From Saturnia japonica (taxonomy: Eukaryota > Arthropoda > Insecta > Lepidoptera > Saturniidae), in the NCBI GenBank assembly GCA_033032175.1, contig CM065313.1:11385327-11449326 (forward strand): 64,000 bases of DNA, in the 5' to 3' direction. Positions 45,441 through 56,539 of the stretch are shown here, one piece after another; position 1 is the stretch's first letter; the number at the start of each line of letters is the position of its first letter. A program made the translations under genes and the position numbers. Below the pieces are notes generated by a model that saw nothing but the letters and a program-made list of their open reading frames with translations, was not told where the DNA came from and searched no databases.

Positions 45441-45860
45441 ACTCACCTTCAACAAGATTAATATTCGTGGCGAGTGATGGTCCCGGACAATAGGTACGCG
45501 TCCCTCACGGCGCGGCGGCGGAGGCGGCGCATGCATTTTCGAATAATGCCCATTTAATGTTTCGATGAAATTGGCTGTTACATGCCCTGTCTGTGTTTAG
45601 TAAGGCCCGCGACTTTCTTGTGGCAACTGACGAGCTCCCTTGGGAAATATGTTACTGACGTAATTATACTTCAGCTCGAGTGATTAGTGTCGAGTGTCGC
45701 TAATAGGTTTTTGTGCGTGTAATCATACTAATCGCGTAATTTGTGGACGAAATTTGTTTGTTTACATAGCTACTTGTGTGGCTGATTGCGATGACCTTTC
45801 TCAACGTATTGTTAGTGTGCGTTTGTTTTGCGTGAGGGACGAACCCCTTCCCTACGAACA
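45410..45860. promoter_or_regulatory. CpG-rich patch, candidate promoter or enhancer
   Basis: Dense CpG (for example GGCGCGGCGGCGGAGGCGGC) in an otherwise AT-rich intron, with no repeat family recognised. It could be an alternative promoter of the PDZ gene, a promoter of an antisense transcript, or an enhancer. Confidence 0.35.
45447..45536 (-). CDS. Candidate antisense first coding exon
   Basis: On the minus strand an ATG at 45536 opens 30 codons (MHAPPPPPRREGRVPIVRDH...) that run straight to a strong splice donor, TTGAAG|GTGAGT, at 45447/45446, in phase 0. The exon lies in a CpG-rich patch (45410-45680) that contrasts with AT-rich surroundings, as many insect promoters do. There is no domain and no second exon to anchor it, so it may be chance. 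If real, it would be a gene or antisense transcript starting inside intron 1 of the PDZ gene. Confidence 0.3.
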
Positions 45861-46018
45861 TTTCTGACAGGAATATGTTAAAGTTTTGCTCACCGGCGGC
45901 AAAGCGTCGGGAAACTAATGCGGTTTGTACTAATAACTTTATTCAATGATTTATAGGCAAAAAACTGGAAAGGTTTTTTTACATTCGTTTAATACTATTT
46001 ATTTTATTATTATTTCCT

Positions 46019-46140
46019 AGTTTGATAACCAGTTCTCTCACTAGATGCTAAATCTAGTTACCATCTTTTGCCATATCGTCACTTAACATCAGGTAAGATT
46101 GAGGCCAAACGCTTAACCTATAATAATTTTTTTTTTTATA
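46019..46140 (+). repeat. SINE 3' fragment
   Basis: Shares CCATCTTTTGCCATATCGTCACTTAACATCAGGTAAGATTG-type words with the 3' part of the tRNA-derived SINEs and ends in a T-rich run. Confidence 0.6.
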
Positions 46141-46845
46141 TACTCTTTAATAAACTATTGCATACAGTTTTTATAATAATGAATGATCAAATACTAAAAT
46201 AATTGAACAGAAGTTACGTTAAGTCTATAACAAGAGCGATAACAAAATAATACATTTTTGAATAAATTTTCTTCGTCTGGTATATACGGCATATTAATTA
46301 TCTACAACGTTGCTACTCTTTGCATAAAAAGACAATACTCACTTTTCTTAAAATAAAATGCAAAATAAATCCGCGACTAATTCAAATATAAGAAAGTCGT
46401 AGAGTTTAAGTGGTTAGACCGGCGGAATATCAATTGATGTCCACAGGTGCAAACACTGGCATGTATCAACGAATTTTTCAGAATTTGCGTACATTTACTA
46501 GTTAAAATAGATAATACTATCGGCTGACGGTGAAAGAAATCATAGTGAGATAACCTGAATGTTTGAGAATTTTTCTTGTAATAGCATTGTATGTATAAAA
46601 TCAGTAACATGTCGTGGGCTACCGTTGTGATTAAACCGGTATCTTTCCTCGGGAAGATGCCTCATTGCCCAAAAGTGAGACACTTACAGGCTGGTATTAT
46701 TATTGTAATGACGTCACTAATAACCTACCTAAATATGTAGTACTCAAATTACTTTAAACTCATAAGCATCAAGCACCTATCGAAGGTTTAGGTTTAGAGA
46801 GGTAAGGCATAAGAGAAATTTATTTAATGATCTATCTTTACTTGG
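46141..46845. other. Intron 1, non-coding
   Basis: AT-rich, with no gene or repeat family recognised. Confidence 0.4.
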
Positions 46846-46849
46846 GGCA

Positions 46850-47055
46850 GCCCGACTGGTGGAACACCATCCAACATAAGATCGCGGCTAAATAACCTTG
46901 TATTATGTTTCTGCGGTGAGTAGGGTGTCTAGAGCTCTTTGAGGTAGGGGGGTTCAAAGAGATACCTATGGTATTACAAGCGTCCATAGATTATTTAGCC
47001 GCTTACCATCAGGTGGGCCGTATGCTAGTTTGCCACCGTAGTTATATTAAAAAAA
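46850..47055 (+). repeat. LINE-tail repeat (GATCGCGGCTAAATAAC family)
   Basis: Starts GCAGCCCGACTGGTGGAAC, then GATCGCGGCTAAATAACC, GCGTCCATAGATT and GCTTACCATCAGGTGGGCC, and ends with an A-rich tail AAAAAAAATAAAGG. Confidence 0.78.
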
Positions 47056-47385
47056 ATAAAGGTACATGATAATAAGAAGTTAAAAAACCCATCAGGACAT
47101 ATTAAAATAAACGAGTTTCTTATTTACTGTACAGTCCTTTCGTATCGATCCATTGTGGTTCTCCCTATAGGCTCGCCTCCATTCCCGATAATGTAACTAA
47201 ATTATTCCAATGTAGACACTAGACACCCTTACAAATCAAGGACACTTCTTTACGGACGCGTGTTGGTTCTGATATCATCGCCGGTACAACATATTGGTTT
47301 TCAGGTTTGGTTAAAGAATATACTTATACAAAACAAAGGAGGAAAAAACTAAAAATTTCTACACATAACAATTTATGTATTTATA
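47056..47385. other. Intron 1, non-coding
   Basis: No element or exon is recognised. Confidence 0.4.
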
Positions 47386-47625
47386 TTATACTAGCTTCGC
47401 CCCACGGTTTCACCCGTGTTAAATTTATTCGACTAACTCACTACCTACAGCTCCCAGATTGCATGACATTCACGGTTGCTGCTCTCTGCTCTTTGGAGTC
47501 GTAGCGTGAAGTCATATCCAATTATAACCTTCCTCAATACATAGGCTATGAGAATGCACAAGTAATTTTTGAATTCTGAATGGTAGTCTCAGAGCTTAGT
47601 GCGTCCAAAGAAACAAGAAATATTT
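47386..47625 (+). repeat. Interspersed repeat with ACTAGCTTCGCCCC head, short copy
   Basis: Begins ACTAGCTTCGCCCCACGG and ends GGTAGTCTCAGAGCTTAGTG. It is closest to 44695-44905. Confidence 0.65.
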
Positions 47626-47872
47626 TAAACTTGGCAACATTACAGAATAGATTTTCATGCGTTATTAGCCTAAGCAGTATTTTAACTGTTACCGTATCGT
47701 AATGTAGCTTGTATTTTTATGTTGTATACAAGTACAATACTGCTTTCAATACACAATACAAATAGTCATATATAATATATAGGTACAAAATGATGACGAA
47801 TTTAACCATAGTCATAGCAAGTTATAGGTATTTAAAAGAACGTAGTCAGTAAGGTTTGTTATGTGTTTTCAG

Positions 47873-48024
47873 GTAAACCCTGGTCGCAAAGCATCATTAA
47901 GCGGTATCCGCGAGGGTGATGTTATCTCGTCAATCAACGGGCTGCCAACCAGAAGCATGAGCAACGCTGAAGCCCACGCAATGTTACGCTCGGCAGGACC
48001 TGTGCTCAAACTGGGATTGAATGA
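47873..48024 (+). CDS. PDZ-domain protein, coding exon 2
   Basis: Preceded by a good acceptor (TATGTGTTTTCAG|GTAAAC). It encodes VNPGRKASLSGIREGDVISS, then INGLPTRSMSNAEAHAMLRS and GPVLKLGLNE, which is the rest of the PDZ domain: the alpha-A helix and REGDVISSING turn, the alpha-B helix around NAEAHAMLRSA, and the last strand LKLGL. It joins exon 1 in phase 0 to give VNPG directly after RISR. It ends after two bases of a codon at AATGA|GTAAGT. Together exons 1 and 2 make a complete PDZ domain of about 80 residues. The alpha-B histidine position (AEAHAML) fits a class I-like ligand pocket, an inference from the family. Confidence 0.92.
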
Positions 48025-48430
48025 GTAAGTTTACACATTTTTTATAAAATTTCACAGAATATGTCACAATTGCCAGATATAAAAACAAATTCAACATTTT
48101 CTATTTGCCCTATCTAGAAACCTACAACGGTGATTTTTTTTACTATGCACGGTAAGCTGGAAGAAAATGCATTGTGGCTTATGGCATTAAGCTCACGAGT
48201 GTACGACATAAAATGCAATAAAATATGTACCTAGGTATTTATTAATTCATTTATAACACGTACCGCAAATACATTATTTACAGTAAAATTAACATACTTA
48301 CTTAAACTCTTTAATCTTAATTTTTTTTCATAATAGTGCTGATTCGATAGGAATATGGTATATTTAATTTCAATATTTACGTATACTGCCTCCGCTATAA
48401 TTCATAAGTAATGTAAATGTCATAGAAACA
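48025..48430 (+). other. Intron 2, first part
   Basis: AT-rich intron starting GTAAGT. Nothing else is recognised. Confidence 0.6.
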
Positions 48431-48435
48431 AACAT

Positions 48436-48764
48436 TGTAGCATCCGCACCGAACCGAAATAGCGGTGGCTTAGCTACACTGGGTAATTTCGATACGGTAA
48501 AAAACGATGTTCAAAAACTAGATAGCGCTGGAACAAATACAATGCTCTCACGTACCTTGGACTGCTCCAACACTTGCGATGATATCCACCGACACGATTC
48601 AGGTCACCATACGAATTCAGATTCGGTTTTGCACAGCGATTCTTGTTGCGTGCCTCGCGATAAGAGCTCCAATATTCGACGAGTACATAAAGCATGACAG
48701 CTGTCAGCTGCGTTTGCCAGTCCCATCGAGTATTGATAATAAGGTTTTATATGAGTACGAAACA
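48436..48764 (-). mobile_element. Solo LTR of the BEL/Pao family in intron 2
   Basis: 329 bp, with the same termini and length as the LTRs at 1998 and 8148, differing at about four bases (for example GTGGCTTAG for GTGGTTTAG, and AATATTCG for AAAATTCG). It is flanked by AACAT on both sides (48431-48435 and 48765-48769). A single LTR with an intact duplication is the product of recombination between two LTRs. Its promoter faces against the PDZ gene. Confidence 0.95.
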
Positions 48765-48849
48765 AACATATTTAGGTGTGAATTTGTTCAAATGTAAAAT
48801 ATCTGAATAACCTTTGATTTGCATACGAGTAGACATTAATTAATGATGC

Positions 48850-49173
48850 AATGATGCAGTGATGTCTCAGTGTTAGTGTTACGGACATCGCGTCGACCGA
48901 CATGAGTTCGAATCCCGGCAATGAGTCTGAGCTTTTGGTGAAAGAAAACATCGTGTTGAAACCATATCATGGTGGTAGGGTATATTCTAATGTCTATCTG
49001 GCTAGCTATCACCCACAAGTTTAAAATCTGTCGCCAAGCACCTATAGGTGTGTCCCAGCAGCTGTACTACAGAGCCAGAGTGTTATTGTGTCGGCATCTT
49101 GGAACACATTGGCACTTGACACCAGGTGAGATTGTGGGCATTACTTTACACCTATTAAGCGATAAAAAAAAGA
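48850..49173 (+). repeat. tRNA-derived SINE in intron 2
   Basis: The B box GAGTTCGAATCCCGGC is nearly perfect (48904-48919). Body words such as TGAAAGAAAACATCG and CACCTATAGGTGTGTCCC match 44911-45236. The tail is GCGATAAAAAAAAG. Confidence 0.82.
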
Positions 49174-49739
49174 ATAGAAGCACATACCATATTAGAGGTT
49201 ATTATTTATGCAAGTAATAAATTAACAATTGTTTTATGATTATTTATCGCAATGAATGTTGCAAAGTGTCACATTTATTTATAATTCTTAAAGCATTTCA
49301 CAAGACTTTTTATTGCTTAACGTTTTGGTTTTACTAACGGTGTTTTCCTTCTCCACGACTAATGTTAATATGCGATAAATTTACTAAAACAATTCATGAT
49401 TTAAATAACGACATTTTTATTTCAATTCGTTTTGCGAATACGCTTTTGTTTAATAAGTTCCATCCTAAGCCTAAGAAGCAGGGAACCATAAAATTGTCAT
49501 AAAATATTTTGCGTACAAGTCTCCGTGTGAAAAGAAGTGGAATAAATAAAAAAAGTCTGGAGGCAGACAGTACTAAAGCCGGAGTTTTCATTTTAAGAAA
49601 ATTACTTAACTTGTACACTTCCCTTTCCATAAGTTTCAAAATTTAAATCAAATATACTTTAACATACGTTTCGATCACAAAATAATTACCTACTTAGAAA
49701 TTAAAACCGTATAAATGAGAAACGGACAAGAAACACGTG
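49174..49739. other. Intron 2, non-coding
   Basis: AT-rich, with no exon or repeat family identified. Confidence 0.4.
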
Positions 49740-50260
49740 TTATACTACTGTGTCCCAAAAGTATTCGACCTGTATCTGTAACTTCGCACTGGCATTATTT
49801 TTCGTCATCCGGCTCATGGCAACCTTCGAAGTAGTCCCCCTTCGACTGAACAAGATTCTCCCATCGGTGCTTCCACATCCTGATGCAGTTCTGATAATCG
49901 GTTTCCAGAATGGCCATGATGCACGCGTCGCATTCGTCTCAACCGTCTCTCTATCGTTAAAACCATGTCCTTTGAGCGGATTTTTAATTTTGGGAACAGC
50001 CAAAAGTCGCAAGGAGCTATGTCGGTACTGTACAGAGGCTGACGGAGTTGTTTAATATTGTGTTTCGCTAAAAACTTTTGCACGAGGTTCAATAAATGGG
50101 CTGGTGCGTTATCATGGTGGAGAAGCCAGTCGCCGCTCGTCCAAAAACGCGGCCGTTTCCTTCTTCAATCTTTTCAGAACTTCGTGCTAAAACTATTTAT
50201 TGATTGTCTGACCTCTCGGTGCATATTGCACGGACACCTTCGAAATCGAATAAAAGAATT
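49740..50260 (-). pseudogene. Mariner transposase fragment, second lineage
   Basis: The minus strand spans two or more frames. WLLHHDNAPAH carries a catalytic aspartate, and DIAPCDFWLFPKLK carries another. The spacing from the D of HHDN to the D of APCD is 34 residues, so DD34D mariner chemistry. The tail continues in another frame (NPLKGHGFNDRETVETNATR, ending VEYFWDTVV). Frameshifts near 50000 and 50100 and the missing N-terminus make it dead. The APCDFWLFPKLK form differs from the SPDLAPTDY type at 35420-35930, so these are two mariner lineages. Confidence 0.85.
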
Positions 50261-51735
50261 AACATGGACTTGAAGTTATGGATACGATAATATTATAGAT
50301 ACAATAACGTTATGGAACATTTGGATATGATAATCTTTAATAAAAATTAAACGATCATATAAAAGAGTATTATGTATAATGGTGGTTGGTAGACTATATA
50401 AGTAGAGGAAGCCCCAAGAAAGTATTGATGGTCGTGTGAGGAATAACATGAGTATGAAATGTGTGAATACTGATATGAGAGTTGATAGAGAGGAGTGAAA
50501 GAGGAAAACATGTTGTGCCTACCTTACTTAGGTCAAAGGACAAAAAGAAAAAAAAGATAACATTTTTCACATTACATTTCGGTTGCAATATTTAGAACAT
50601 GTGCAGAGGGGATAAATTTTGAGATCATAAAATATAATTATCACTCAGTCTAGTCTACTTCCAAAGCAGTTTCAATATAAATTTATTATTATTATTATTA
50701 TTTATTTGAGAAATTGCACAATAATGTATTACATTTAAACTTAAAGCTAGTTTCCCACAAAACCGGTTTAGCGGTTTGACTGTGGGCGATTCGCGTAAGT
50801 AATAAACAAGTTATGCCAAGTATTACATTATAAACCTAATAAATATTTTTTAATTTTCTTTTTAAATCTATTAAAATCTAATTAAATAGTTTATCTTCTC
50901 TCTGTACAACCATTAAATTATTATTGTTGTGGTTATAAACTGTAAATATTATTTGTACAATGGAAAAAAAGCCCGATTGAGTTTCTTGTCGGTTCTTCTT
51001 TCTCGATGACTGAGAAGTTTTCCGTACCGGTAGTAATATTTTGACGTTCAGAAGTGCCTTCTTGGGGCCTAAATTGAATACAGTATTATTATATATATAT
51101 AAATATATATATTTCAACTAAGTTTTTCTTGACATACATTTATAGTTTTATTTATTTACTTACAATATATAGTACTTTGCATTTATAAGATATATTTATA
51201 TTGACAAGAATAGAACTTATAAAAAGGGATATTGGTATAAAATGATGACAATAATAAACTTCGACAGCGTTTGACCGATTCATATGAAAATTAGTACCTA
51301 AATCTAAGTGTTTTTGCATGGAGAAGGTTTTAATGCTATCTCTGAAAGCGATAGGTTGTGCTATGGTCGGGTCGGGCTAGTCAATATGACTAAGTACTGG
51401 AAAGAGCAGAACAATGTCTGCGGGTCATTTCGTGCAATATATTTCTATTAAACGTCATAACCAACCTTTGTGTGAAACTGAACAGTAGGTACACCTCACC
51501 ATTCTCCGACATTAATCCGATTACGATGTGTTTCACACGAGAATCGTACGACAGTCCGTCGACAGATTAGCCGTGACTGAAATTAATGCACTTTACGTCT
51601 GTCTATATGTGAGACGAATTGATTCTCCAGTAAGTAACTCATGTTTGATTCACGTTACGTATTCATGCTTTCACTTACTACATGAAGTGGTATTAATAAT
51701 TTTATTCAAAATTATCCATAGTTTTTTTTTATAGT
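50261..51735. other. Intron 2, non-coding
   Basis: AT-rich. An (ATT)n microsatellite lies at 50682-50704 and an AT run at about 51088-51112. Bases 51240-51480 contain repeat-like words (AACTTCGACAGCGTTTGACCG, also seen near 61527) shared with the stretch after 61500. No exon is seen. Confidence 0.45.
50682..50704 (+). repeat. (ATT)n microsatellite
   Basis: About seven tandem ATT units. Confidence 0.85.
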
Positions 51736-51739
51736 AAAC

Positions 51740-52075
51740 TTTATCTATAGGTACTAACATTATAAATTTAAAGAGACTGGTTTTTTGTTTGTTAGTTTCA
51801 ACCCACTAATCTTTGAAACTATCAGACATATGAAAAAAATTTATTGCATTTTATAGCCTATTTATTGAGGAACGTTATGTACTATATACCTTCACGTTAT
51901 AAACTTGAGGAACAGAGCAGTAATCTTGAATGTCAAGCAATCGTGCAAACTGTAGGCAAATACGGGAAGTGATAACAACGATAGACACACGGGTGTGTTG
52001 GCGGCGACACAGTGGGGATTTTTTCAATTAAATTGAATACGGGTAAAATCGTGGGGCACAGCTAGTTATTGCATA
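51740..52075 (-). repeat. Interspersed repeat, minus copy of the TAGCTGTGCCCC family
   Basis: The minus strand starts TAACTAGCTGTGCCCCACGA and continues TTTTACCCGTATTCAATTT. The other end reads TAAAGTTTACTATAAAA on minus. It is related to 44695 and 47386. Confidence 0.68.
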
Positions 52076-52283
52076 TATCTTTCGAACATCACCTTTTAAA
52101 AGCTCTTTTAATTTATCGATATATATCATGTTCAAGTAAACATAGTGATAATAAACAATAATCATGTAAAGCTACTAAATATGCTTGTAATGTTATACGA
52201 ATTATATTGTAACTCACAGATTTCAAACTTTTTTGTAAGTTTTTACTTTAGTTAAGTTCTAATCTAAGTTTTCTTGTCGCCAG

Positions 52284-52339
52284 AGACAAGGACATGTCAC
52301 CGCGAAGAAGATCTATTGGCAAAGTCACTGAGTTGAAAA
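52284..52339 (+). CDS. PDZ-domain protein, coding exon 3
   Basis: Short exon of 56 bases between acceptor TTCTTGTCGCCAG|AGAC and donor TTGAAAA|GTAAGT. It completes the split codon from exon 2 (GA+A) and encodes DKDMSPRRRSIGKVTELK, leaving one base for exon 4. Phase agrees on both sides. The Arg-Arg-Arg-Ser stretch is a possible basophilic phosphorylation site. Confidence comes from the phase match and both consensus splice sites rather than from a domain. Without it exon 2 would still have to join exon 4 out of phase, which supports its inclusion. Confidence 0.8.
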
Positions 52340-53992
52340 GTAAGTTGTATCATTATAATATGTGTATTGAAATCACAGATTTGCAAATCTATGACTGAAA
52401 TATTATACATTAATCTGTAATCCACATTTTACATTCTTATATATTTCTTTTATGGACATTGTGTTGGTTTTAAAACTTTCGACATATTTTCACTTTAAAA
52501 AGAAGTACAATATTTGAGTTTTGAGTTCTTGGTTTAAATGCCACTAGAACTAACATTTAACTGGGTTAAAATGTTTTAAACATACACTGCAAAACAACTA
52601 CACGGCACTTGATAAGCATAGTACCTATTATACATCTAATTGATTTATATTTCTTCAAGTTGGTCTTTAATTGGATATCTGACTGAAATACCCCATGATA
52701 TTCTTTAGATAGCAAGAATCAATGATTAATCCAAACAGATAGAAAACCATAATTATAATTTCACAAAAGGTCACATTTACATCCTGAGAGATCTCGAATA
52801 AGGTAATTGATAAAATAATAACAATAAAAGCTAATTAGTGTTGTCAGTATTTCTCGAATCGAGACGATGTAGCTTTCAAACACAGCAGTTAAATTAAATG
52901 GTGCATCAAGGTTGTATCACCTATAGGATTAGCCGCCTCGCTCAAGGCTTAATGGGAAAACTCTGCACAGAAACATAAAATTATTTCTTTATTTTACTGA
53001 TTGCATTTACCTATTTCTTAAATGCAGATATTTTTGAATATTATATTTAATAGATTGATGAATTACACATTTACACATTTTATGAAGCACTTTTTGATTC
53101 AGAAATGTATTTTTAACTCTAAATAAAACATAAATAATGTCTATTTGTTTTTTTATTTGTATTACTTATTACTTCTTAAACAATATTCTTTTACTTTCTA
53201 ACTATTTTCTTTTACTATATTCAAATTGACAATGATAGTTTGGTCGGACCGCGTTAAATTTATAAAGCGCATGTACTTAATCTTCGTCCGTACCCACTTT
53301 TCAGTTTTTGAACTTACGGGCTTGGTACTGGTTCAGTGGAAAAAGAAAACATCGTAGGGAATCTCACTTATCTTATAGGTACACAATTTATTTACAAACG
53401 CGTTTGTTTGTTGGAATCGATTCTCTTAAAATAAACATTTTACTTAGGTAATTTAATGATTTCAGAGCGTACTTTAACCCAATATTTATATAGTTTTTAA
53501 AATTATTATCAAAATTATTTGTTTGCTTATTATTTCAATTTTAAATCTGAAATTATGCAAAACATGTAGATAAAGCTTTCTACAGAATCTTTTGTTTTCA
53601 CGTCAGAATATGAGAAGCTATTTAAATTAGTGAAGGCAAAATGTTTACTTGTCACTGTCTAGAATATTTCCTTTTGTATATTCTCGACATGTTTTACTTT
53701 ATCGCACGTCTGCATGTACGGAGCCGGATTGCAAACCGAGAGGCGCGGGGGTGACTTTATCGTTTTTCTCTGTTTGCTGGAAAATGTTGGAGAGAAATTG
53801 TTTATTGTGTTGGAACTGTAAACTGTATACATATTCAACTTATTTAACTTTAAAATGACATATTTTATATATTATCTTAATTAAACATGAGCATACTCTA
53901 TTCTATTTAATTATTTATAAATAATAACGTATAAAGTCTTATTTGTACTGTTAGCTTTCAATTAGGTATGATTCACCTTTATTTTGTTTCAG
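52340..53992 (+). other. Intron 3 of the PDZ gene
   Basis: AT-rich, starting GTAAGT and ending TTTTGTTTCAG. A Cys-rich 69-codon frame at 53649-53858 overlaps a GC-richer patch (GAGCCGGATTGCAAACCGAGAGG) but has no splice context or domain. Confidence 0.65.
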
Positions 53993-55009
53993 GGCCATCT
54001 CAATTAATTGCTGAAGTGTACAGCGGGAAAGCAACTCCTCAAGCTCCTGTTTATGCGACTATTCGACCGTCGCCGTCACCACATAAAGGGCCGTCTTCAT
54101 CGTCAATGCGATCATCTTTAAATTCTTTACCAGCTGCCCTCCATTTAAATGATGAACCACTCAAATTTCATCCAACAAATCCATTTTATACAACTTTACC
54201 CTCAAATTATTCAAGGTTACCCGTACCGAATAGTAGAATGTCGATTTCAAGCTTAGATAAAAATAAATCCAAAGAAATTAAAGATAGTATATACAACTGT
54301 AAAAATGAACCAATGTCACCTAAACATAATGCGAAATTATTTCTCTCCGATCACACTAGTCTTCCATATTCTATTTATAATAATGCAGAAAACACCAACG
54401 GCCATAATTTTACAGAACCGAATTCTCGCATAACTGATATAAAAGACTATAATTTATACAATACTAAAAACACACGTATTCAAAATCATAGTCTTCCAAC
54501 TGATAAAAAAAATCCTTTTGAAACAAAAAGAAATAGTGATCCTTTCGAAAAATATTTAAGAACGCAAAATGGAATGAACGGTAAATGTGAATATGATGGT
54601 AAGACGATACCTAGTTCAATGAGTGATAGCAATTTTCATTCAAAAGAGGAAATTACGAAGCGTTCAACGATAACTGAACATGAAATAAATGAAGTCGAGG
54701 AAGTTAAGACTATTAAGAAAATTGTACTTAATGGATATGGACGTTCAACCGATAGCCTACGCAAGCTGAATCATAAATCCAGTTCAGCCTTGGACAAAAA
54801 TAAATTCGATGAATTCAATTGCCACCAGTTTAAACCTACAAATGAAAGCTTAGAAAGACAGATTTATAAAACGGAACAATTATTTTCAACTCCAACGTTA
54901 CAAAGAAGTAATTATTTCAATTCCTCGTTTGACGAAGAACGCGAGGAGATTTACACACCTTCAACGAAAATATGTAATTCTTCGAAAGAGAAATCCAAAA
55001 ATGATTTTG
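53993..55009 (+). CDS. PDZ-domain protein, coding exon 4 (long disordered region)
   Basis: 1,017 bases between acceptor TTTGTTTCAG|GG and donor TTTTG|GTAAGT. The first two bases complete a codon from exon 3 (A+GG). It encodes about 338 residues with no folded domain: PSQLIAEVYSG, then a Pro/Ser-rich part (VYATIRPSPSPHKGPSSSS), then an Asn, Lys and Ser-rich low-complexity tail with several charged segments (EINEVEEVKTIKKIVLNGYG). The AEVYSGKATPQ start after the PDZ domain recalls the linker that follows PDZ domains in Zasp/ALP-type proteins, but this is a loose similarity. The frame itself stops eight bases past the donor, so a downstream exon, or retention of this intron ending FGK-stop, is required. 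The exon is AT-rich in third positions like the surrounding genome, so it is native. A rough total to here is 440 residues. Confidence 0.88.
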
Positions 55010-56202
55010 GTAAGTAAACATTTTTATGCTTAATAGATTTATGTAAATCCTCAAATATAACTTTTATTATGGTAACCCTTTTTGGGTAATAATTGCTATT
55101 AACTTATCGAATTTGATAAAATAAATTTTAGTTGCACAAAAACAAAAATGATTTTAAAAAATCTTTCAATTACGCCTCTTAACATTTCAATAACAGGCCA
55201 TGAATCTACATAAAACTCATGTCTTAACTATATACAAAACGGGTTGAACAAAAATAGTTGATCGAAAAATTACTGCAATTTAAGTAATTTTGGGCTAGGT
55301 TAGGATCTATCCTATTTATTTAGATATTATCGTGACATCAACATATCACCACGTTGATAACAAGTTATTGAATGATGGTTGCTGAATATAGGTATAACCA
55401 ATAATAATCAGGTTGAACCTTAAACACAAAGTGTGATAGGTACTCTATAATGAATTTTCGCTACGTGTATGATTTGTATGGTTGTCGTGTGGATGGTAAC
55501 GATTCAGTTAAGTACGACTGGCCTTCTATCCTGATAACAAATCTTTAAAAACATTTCGGATTTTATATTCAGAAAGGTGGTAACGGGACGGCTGGTATGG
55601 AATGCAGTTAGTATTGTGTAAATATTTAACACATGACATTGAAAAGATCGTTGCAAAAACTTCATTTAAACACTTAAAACGTAAACTTATATTTAATACT
55701 TTCTACCTCTCGTCTTCCATAAGTAAACTTAATGAAATTGCGTACGTGCCAGGAAATATTTTACAATAGACATAATAATACTTACATTGCTTGAAGTAGC
55801 TACGTAACAGCCAAGAGTAACGCTGAATACTGTACAAAATAAGGTGCAATTTCATATTAAATTATTAACCTAGTTACTTAATGCGTTAAATTTTTTTATG
55901 AGTTTAGCAGATTTGGGAGCGATTGTAAAGTATCACTTGAATTAACTATGATACTTAATAGGAACAAAACCAATGAGTACAAAAAAATAGTTTAATTTTA
56001 GTTTTTAATTAAAACGTTAGCGATAATAAATTTGTTTCATTATCATTATATAACAATTTGATGCATGTGTACAAAATGAGGTATTGTTACACTCTAAATT
56101 TATGAAACTCCTGATGATAATAGTTATTTTCAATACATTTATTTAAAAAATGCATTTATTAAGCCTGTATACATTGTTCGAAATTAAAAAATTACGCACG
56201 AC
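55010..56202 (+). other. Intron after exon 4, non-coding
   Basis: Starts GTAAGT. AT-rich, with no recognised exon or repeat. Confidence 0.5.
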
Positions 56203-56246
56203 ACAACGGAGCTTGCGGTAAAATGTTTTACCGCACGCTTCGTTGT
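56203..56246. repeat. Near-perfect hairpin, 21-bp arms and 2-base loop
   Basis: ACAACGGAGCTTGCGG plus TAAAA (56203-56223) is mirrored by TTTTA plus CCGCACGCTTCGTTGT (56226-56246), with 19 of 21 positions paired. The two-base loop suits a cruciform or foldback element centre rather than a structured RNA. Confidence 0.8.
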
Positions 56247-56264
56247 ATAGCGCCTTGCATATCC

Positions 56265-56490
56265 TTTACGGGTTTTTAACCGACTCAAAAAAATTACTAA
56301 ATAACTCCGTCATTTATAAACCGATTTAAAATCATTTTTTTTTGATGGAAAGGGGATAACATTAGATGGGAACCGTTTCAATTTCATTGGCATTGGACCT
56401 TGGATTTCGAAGATCACCTGAAAACTCTTCAAAATCGAATGGGAAATATATAGTAATTGATATACTGGTACGCTTATCATAATCCGGGAC
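56265..56490 (+). repeat. Interspersed repeat starting TTTTTAACCGACTCAAAAAA
   Basis: Words such as AACTCCGTCATTTATAAACCG, then GGAAAGGGGATAAC and CCTGAAAACTCTTC, are typical of a common lepidopteran repeat. A related tail (AAAACCGACTCCAAACCACTAC, opposite layout) lies at 57903-57930, and another scrap at 9070. Confidence 0.65.
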
Positions 56491-56539
56491 TAGGAGTAGT
56501 TATCTAGTTAAGGACGTTCTGTACTAACTTGGATTGCGA

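Noticed and set aside
48904..48919. Strong B-box-like tRNA gene signal
   Set aside because: It belongs to a tRNA-derived SINE with the same body at several other positions. No tRNA cloverleaf can be completed.
53649..53858. Cys-rich 69-codon frame in intron 3
   Set aside because: No acceptor or donor brackets it in phase with the PDZ gene and no domain is seen.
56203..56246. Possible microRNA precursor
   Set aside because: The two-base loop and absence of a terminal loop or lower stem do not fit a microRNA hairpin.
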